A stretch of DNA of 64,000 nt from Cedecea sp000277545. GTDB taxonomy: Bacteria > Pseudomonadota > Gammaproteobacteria > Enterobacterales > Enterobacteriaceae. The notes under the pieces are model-generated. The model had not been told where the DNA came from. It searched no databases and saw nothing but the letters and a program-made list of their open reading frames with translations. Where the stretch lies: assembly GCA_050847315.1 (NCBI GenBank), contig CP193791.1. The stretch is one strand, 5' to 3'. Made by a program: the position numbers and the translations under genes. Positions 60,729 through 64,000 of the stretch are shown in pieces; the first letter of the stretch is position 1, and the number at the start of each line of letters is the position of its first letter.

Positions 60729-61781
60729 TTAAAGCTTTACCCAGCCGCCGCCCTGTTCCGCCGAAGCGTAGAGCGCGGCGACGATCTGCTGCACGACATA
60801 ACCCTGTTCGGCATCGGCCACCATGGCTGCTTCGCCCTGAACGTGGCGGACAAAGTTTTCCATGGCGCGGAAATGGCGGCGATCGTCGGCGGCCTCCCGA
60901 TGCTGGAGCGTTTCCAGCTTGCCGTCGCGGTCGTGATAAATATGCGCCGGGAACAGCGTGGCACCGGCGCGTTCGCCGCAGAACTCAACGTTCATTTGCG
61001 AGGTTTCTTCCACGTTGAGAATAAAAGAGGTGTCCAGGCGTAGAATTCCGCCGCCCTCGAACTCCACCACGCCGAACAGCGCGTCTTCCACCGTATAAAG
61101 CGCCGGATCCCACTCGCCAAATTGCCCGCTGTTTTTCGTGTTGCCCAGCCTACGGAAGCTGTGGGCCATCACCCGCGTTACTTTGGGGAAGCCGAGCACA
61201 TAAAGCGCGGCGTCCAGCATGTGAATGCCGAGATCGATCAGCGGGCCACCGCCCTGCGAATCCTTGCTGATGAAATTCCCCCACGACGGCACGCCGCTGC
61301 GGCGCAGCGCTTTGGCCGTGGTGACATAGACATCCCCCAGCGCCCCGGCCTGAACCTGCTCGCGCAGCAGGGCGCTGTCCAGCGCAAATCGATGATGGAA
61401 ATTGTAGGCCAGTACCCGGTTGGCCTTTTTCGCCGCTCGCCGCATCTCGTCGGCCTGTTCCACCGTCATCGCCGGAGGCTTCTCGCACAACACATGGCAA
61501 CCCGCCTCCAGAGCCTGCATCACGTACTCATAGTGCAGAATATTGGGCGAGCAAACGCTGACGATCTCCGGCTTCGCCTCACGTAGCATCTGCCCGACAT
61601 CGTCATACGCCGCGGGGATATTTAACTTATCCGCAAATGCCTGAGTACGCGCCAGATCGCGCCCGCAGGCAGCCACCAAAGCCAGAGAAGGATTAGTCGC
61701 ATAGTAAGCCGCGTGCACGTTCTCGGCGATCTGCCCCGGCCCGATGATGGCGACTCGCATGGGGGGAGTGGGATTGGACAT
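60729..61781 (-). CDS. Gfo/Idh/MocA-family oxidoreductase
   Basis: 350 residues. N-terminal Rossmann domain (MRVAIIGPGQIAENVHAAYY) with the EKPPAMTVEQAD segment, whose lysine is the catalytic Lys of this family. C-terminal GFO domain with GGGPLIDLGIHMLDAALYVLG. Probably a sugar or cyclitol dehydrogenase; substrate unknown. ATG 61781 with GGAG before it. Sits between ahr and leuX. Confidence 0.87.
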   Translation of the reverse strand: MSNPTPPMRVAIIGPGQIAENVHAAYYATNPSLALVAACGRDLARTQAFADKLNIPAAYDDVGQMLREAKPEIVSVCSPNILHYEYVMQALEAGCHVLCEKPPAMTVEQADEMRRAAKKANRVLAYNFHHRFALDSALLREQVQAGALGDVYVTTAKALRRSGVPSWGNFISKDSQGGGPLIDLGIHMLDAALYVLGFPKVTRVMAHSFRRLGNTKNSGQFGEWDPALYTVEDALFGVVEFEGGGILRLDTSFILNVEETSQMNVEFCGERAGATLFPAHIYHDRDGKLETLQHREAADDRRHFRAMENFVRHVQGEAAMVADAEQGYVVQQIVAALYASAEQGGGWVKL

Positions 61782-61931
61782 GGGGGCTCCATTGTGTGGC
61801 CATGCTGAAAGCAAATCACATCGCAAACGAGCGGGAATGTAAACCGTAGAGTTGTTCATGGATGGGGAAATGAGGAAAACGGCAGGTCGCTGAAAAATTC
61901 AGCACTTAACGCCACTTACGCACAGCGCCGC

Positions 61932-61959
61932 TTGCAAGGCCGCCAGCGACAGGTATAAT
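61932..61959 (+). promoter_or_regulatory. Promoter of the tRNA-Leu gene
   Basis: TTGCAA (-35) and a perfect TATAAT (-10) separated by 16 bases, 28 bases before the tRNA. Confidence 0.8.
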
Positions 61960-61987
61960 CCACAACGTTTCCGCATACCCCTTCAGT

Positions 61988-62072
61988 GCCGAAGTGGCGA
62001 AATCGGTAGACGCAGTTGATTCAAAATCAACCGTAGAAATACGTGCCGGTTCGAGTCCGGCCTTCGGCACCA
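61988..62072 (+). tRNA. leuX: tRNA-Leu(CAA)
   Basis: 85 bases including encoded CCA. Acceptor GCCGAAG pairs with CTTCGGC. Anticodon stem GTTGA/TCAAC with loop TTCAAAA gives anticodon CAA at 62022-62024. A long variable arm, typical of class II tRNA, and T-loop GGTTCGAGTCC are present. The flanking yjgR-ahr order matches E. coli leuX. A frequent attachment site for genomic islands. Confidence 0.97.
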
Positions 62073-62086
62073 TCGATATGCAAATG

Positions 62087-62112
62087 AAAGCTACCTACGG
62101 GTGGCTTTTTTT
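62087..62112 (+). terminator. Terminator of the tRNA-Leu gene
   Basis: AAAGCTACC / GGTGGCTTT stem with loop TACG, then a T-run. Confidence 0.9.
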
Positions 62113-62405
62113 GTGTCTGAGAATTAGAAATTATCCTTGTTTTATTATTACACTGGAAATAATTATTCTTAACTAATGTGTTCAATAAATAATGCTTATA
62201 TGTGACTTCAGAAAGTCAACTACTTAATTTAGTAGTTGGTACTAGTAATTACATAATAATTTCCGCAGTAATGGAAATTATGAATATCACTTTTAATGTT
62301 CAAGGGATTAGTGGTTTTCTGTAATGAATTAAGTAAAAGTTCTATGGAGATCATTAATTAGCTCGTATAAAATAGGCGAATTCTTACTTTAGAGAACATG
62401 AAGTT
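62113..62405. other. AT-rich left edge of the leuX genomic island
   Basis: No gene found; in particular no integrase. AT content rises sharply compared with the tRNA's left side. Two perfect inverted repeats are present: CAACTAC/GTAGTTG (62217-62238) and ATAATTTCC/GGAAATTAT (62256-62281). A possible -10 TATAAA is at 62366-62371. Likely holds the dptF promoter. Confidence 0.65.
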
Positions 62406-64000
62406 ATGTGCGCGATCACATTACGTAAAGCGTTAGGTGTACTTGCGAAGTCATCTTCGTTTTCAGTTACTACGGTGACAGATCGACAAAAGGATGATTT
62501 CGATCAGTTAAAGGAACAACTTTTTGTTAAACAAGAGATTGAAACCGAATTACAACGCTATCTGGATGTTGCTAAACTCGGTGAAATCATTTTTTTGTGC
62601 GGTAGTAGCGGGGACGGAAAGTCCGAAATTTTAACCCGCTGTCAGTCCGATCCGCGTTATCAGCGGCGATTTATTTTCCATCTGGATGCCACTCATAGCT
62701 TTGCCCCTCGACAATCAGCCATTGATGCTTTGAATGAGTTATTTGCTAATCATCATCAGCAGTCGTCTCCATTGCTCATTGGCATCAACACCGGAATGCT
62801 TGCTAACTTTGCCCGAGAAGGCGCTGAATGCCATAAGGTGATCCGGTCTGCAATTGACTCATTTTTATCAGGGCAGCAGGATGCAAGCCGTCCTTACCGT
62901 AACGAGAATTGTTCTTTTTTTGATTTTGAACACTATCCTAAATTCCAGTTTAACGAAAATAAAAACTATTCATCATTTATTAAAACCTTATTAGATAACT
63001 TAACTCGTGACGATGATAATAATTTATTTCAGTTTATCTTTCGGCGCGATGAGTCAATTAATCCAGATCTAAAAGAGGTCGCAAACTTTAAATTGCTTTG
63101 CATGCCTGGCGTGCAGAATGTATTAATTACGCAGCTCTTTAAAGCGCGGTTGATTAAAGACCAGTTTGTTACAACCCGAGCGCTGCTAGATTTTTTGCAT
63201 CATCTGCTGATGGGGCCTGGCTACTTATTTGATAACCTCTTCATCGGTGCAGAAAATGATCTGATTAAAAAAGTTTCCGATTTTGATCCTGCCAGATTGC
63301 ACACCTATGAACTTGATCAGTTTGTTTTGCGCTATGAACTGGGGCTGGTTGACGCTGATCTCGATGGTTTTTTAGCCGCACTTGGGCCGTTGCACATTAA
63401 GTTTGATCGCCAGAGCGTTAAGCCCGGTGACGCAACCTCCTTGATCCGGCTTTTCTGGCTATTACAGCACGAATCGTTGGGTAATGATTATCATCGGAGA
63501 TTTTCCGTGTTCTTTAACGAATCGTTGTTTGAACGTTACTCAGAAATCTGGCACTTGCATAGAAATTACACAGCAGCTCCGGAGCAAAAAAGATCACTGA
63601 ATCGCTTCTATGCTTTTGAGCTTATCGCGGGTATCCAGCGCTATGCTAACCGCAAAGCTCCTGAATTAAGTATGCAAAAAGAAGAGTTCTTTTTGGGGGA
63701 GTTTGGTGGGGTAAAAATAACCGCACCGGTAGAGGTGAAGCCTGATTGGGATGCTATTCGTAATAAACATACGGCTCACCCAACTGGCTTCGATGTCTAT
63801 TTAAAGGTGGGGCGAAATCCACTGCCGCATATCCATATCGGGCTTAATTTGTTCGAATTGTTGGACAAGTTGAATAATGGCTATCGTCCGAATAAATACG
63901 ATAAAAATGCCATCGTGTTACTGGATGAAATTGTTGAGTTGATCGCGGAGCAGGCTAAATCCTGCAGCGAAATTAAATTTTATGATGGCAGACAACGGGT
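62406..64000 (+). CDS. dptF: DNA phosphorothioation-dependent restriction protein DptF (3' end outside window)
   Basis: 531 codons open to the window edge. P-loop ATPase: Walker A GSSGDGKS at 66-73 (in IIFLCGSSGDGKSEILTRC), followed by FHLDATHSFAPRQSAIDAL and LLIGINTGMLANF, all typical of DptF. VLLDEIVELIAEQ near residue 505 could be another acidic motif. DptF, DptG and DptH cut DNA lacking phosphorothioate marks laid down by DptBCDE/DndBCDE. The usual length is only slightly longer, so few codons are missing. AT-rich codon use against its neighbours indicates horizontal acquisition. The modification genes and dptG/dptH must lie to the right. Confidence 0.85.
   Translation, partial: MCAITLRKALGVLAKSSSFSVTTVTDRQKDDFDQLKEQLFVKQEIETELQRYLDVAKLGEIIFLCGSSGDGKSEILTRCQSDPRYQRRFIFHLDATHSFAPRQSAIDALNELFANHHQQSSPLLIGINTGMLANFAREGAECHKVIRSAIDSFLSGQQDASRPYRNENCSFFDFEHYPKFQFNENKNYSSFIKTLLDNLTRDDDNNLFQFIFRRDESINPDLKEVANFKLLCMPGVQNVLITQLFKARLIKDQFVTTRALLDFLHHLLMGPGYLFDNLFIGAENDLIKKVSDFDPARLHTYELDQFVLRYELGLVDADLDGFLAALGPLHIKFDRQSVKPGDATSLIRLFWLLQHESLGNDYHRRFSVFFNESLFERYSEIWHLHRNYTAAPEQKRSLNRFYAFELIAGIQRYANRKAPELSMQKEEFFLGEFGGVKITAPVEVKPDWDAIRNKHTAHPTGFDVYLKVGRNPLPHIHIGLNLFELLDKLNNGYRPNKYDKNAIVLLDEIVELIAEQAKSCSEIKFYDGRQR

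Noticed and set aside
62142..62176. Short ORF continuing from the tRNA-Leu gene
   Set aside because: The open frame starts inside the tRNA gene and crosses its terminator; not a protein gene.
62073..62405. Integrase or att remnant next to leuX
   Set aside because: Searched all frames by eye; no tyrosine-recombinase-like sequence and no second copy of the tRNA 3' end in the window.

Overview
The window is chromosomal DNA of a member of the Enterobacteriaceae, close to but not Escherichia coli. Almost every housekeeping protein reads as a near match to an E. coli or Salmonella protein I know, and gene order is conserved in long blocks. It carries miaE and a complete arginine deiminase cluster, which Salmonella- and Klebsiella-like genera have and E. 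coli K-12 lacks. Coding DNA is GC-rich. The exceptions are the arcA upstream region and the right end (from about 62.1 kb), which are clearly AT-rich. I cannot name the genus from sequence alone.

Layout. Positions 1-12006 hold the block pnp (5' end missing)-nlpI-yrbN/deaD-mtr-yhbW-ubiVU/ubiT-yhbS-yhbQ-yhbP-yraR, which lies near 71 min on the E. coli map. A flavin oxidoreductase/HxlR pair (12147-13151) follows. Then comes nrdG-nrdD, a second oxidoreductase with a LysR regulator, treC-treB-treR, the mgtL/mgtA riboswitch locus, a secreted GH20 hexosaminidase, ridA and pyrL-pyrB-pyrI, as near 96 min in E. coli. The arc cluster (argR-like, arcD, arcB, arcC, arcA) sits between pyrBI and argI. It joins arginine catabolism, arginine biosynthesis and pyrimidine synthesis, all meeting at carbamoyl phosphate and ornithine. 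After rraB come two accessory genes, a muramidase-like protein with a nested LysM domain and an LprI-like lysozyme inhibitor, bracketed by two copies of one hairpin. Then follow miaE, an uncharacterised membrane protein, the hexose-phosphate uptake locus uhpABCT with yicN, yjgM, valS-holC-pepA, the divergent lptFG, an amino-acid permease, yjgR, a dihydroxyacetone kinase, ahr and a Gfo/Idh/MocA oxidoreductase.

The right end is the tRNA-Leu(CAA) gene leuX, a known integration hotspot. Past it the DNA turns AT-rich and starts dptF, the first restriction gene of a DNA phosphorothioation (Dnd/Dpt) system, which runs off the window. No integrase lies between the tRNA and dptF.

Regulatory sequence is readable at many loci: a TrpR-type operator at mtr, paired NrdR boxes overlapping an FNR box at nrdD, a TreR operator, a PhoP box plus the MgtL leader peptide at mgtA, the PyrL attenuator, paired ARG boxes at argI and a CRP site upstream of arcA. 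Six copies of a GC-rich palindromic intergenic repeat are scattered through the window.

The least described items are the putative effector/immunity-like pair at 38103-39304, the arginine-repressor paralogue that lacks the arginine-binding aspartates, and the integrase-less junction at leuX.
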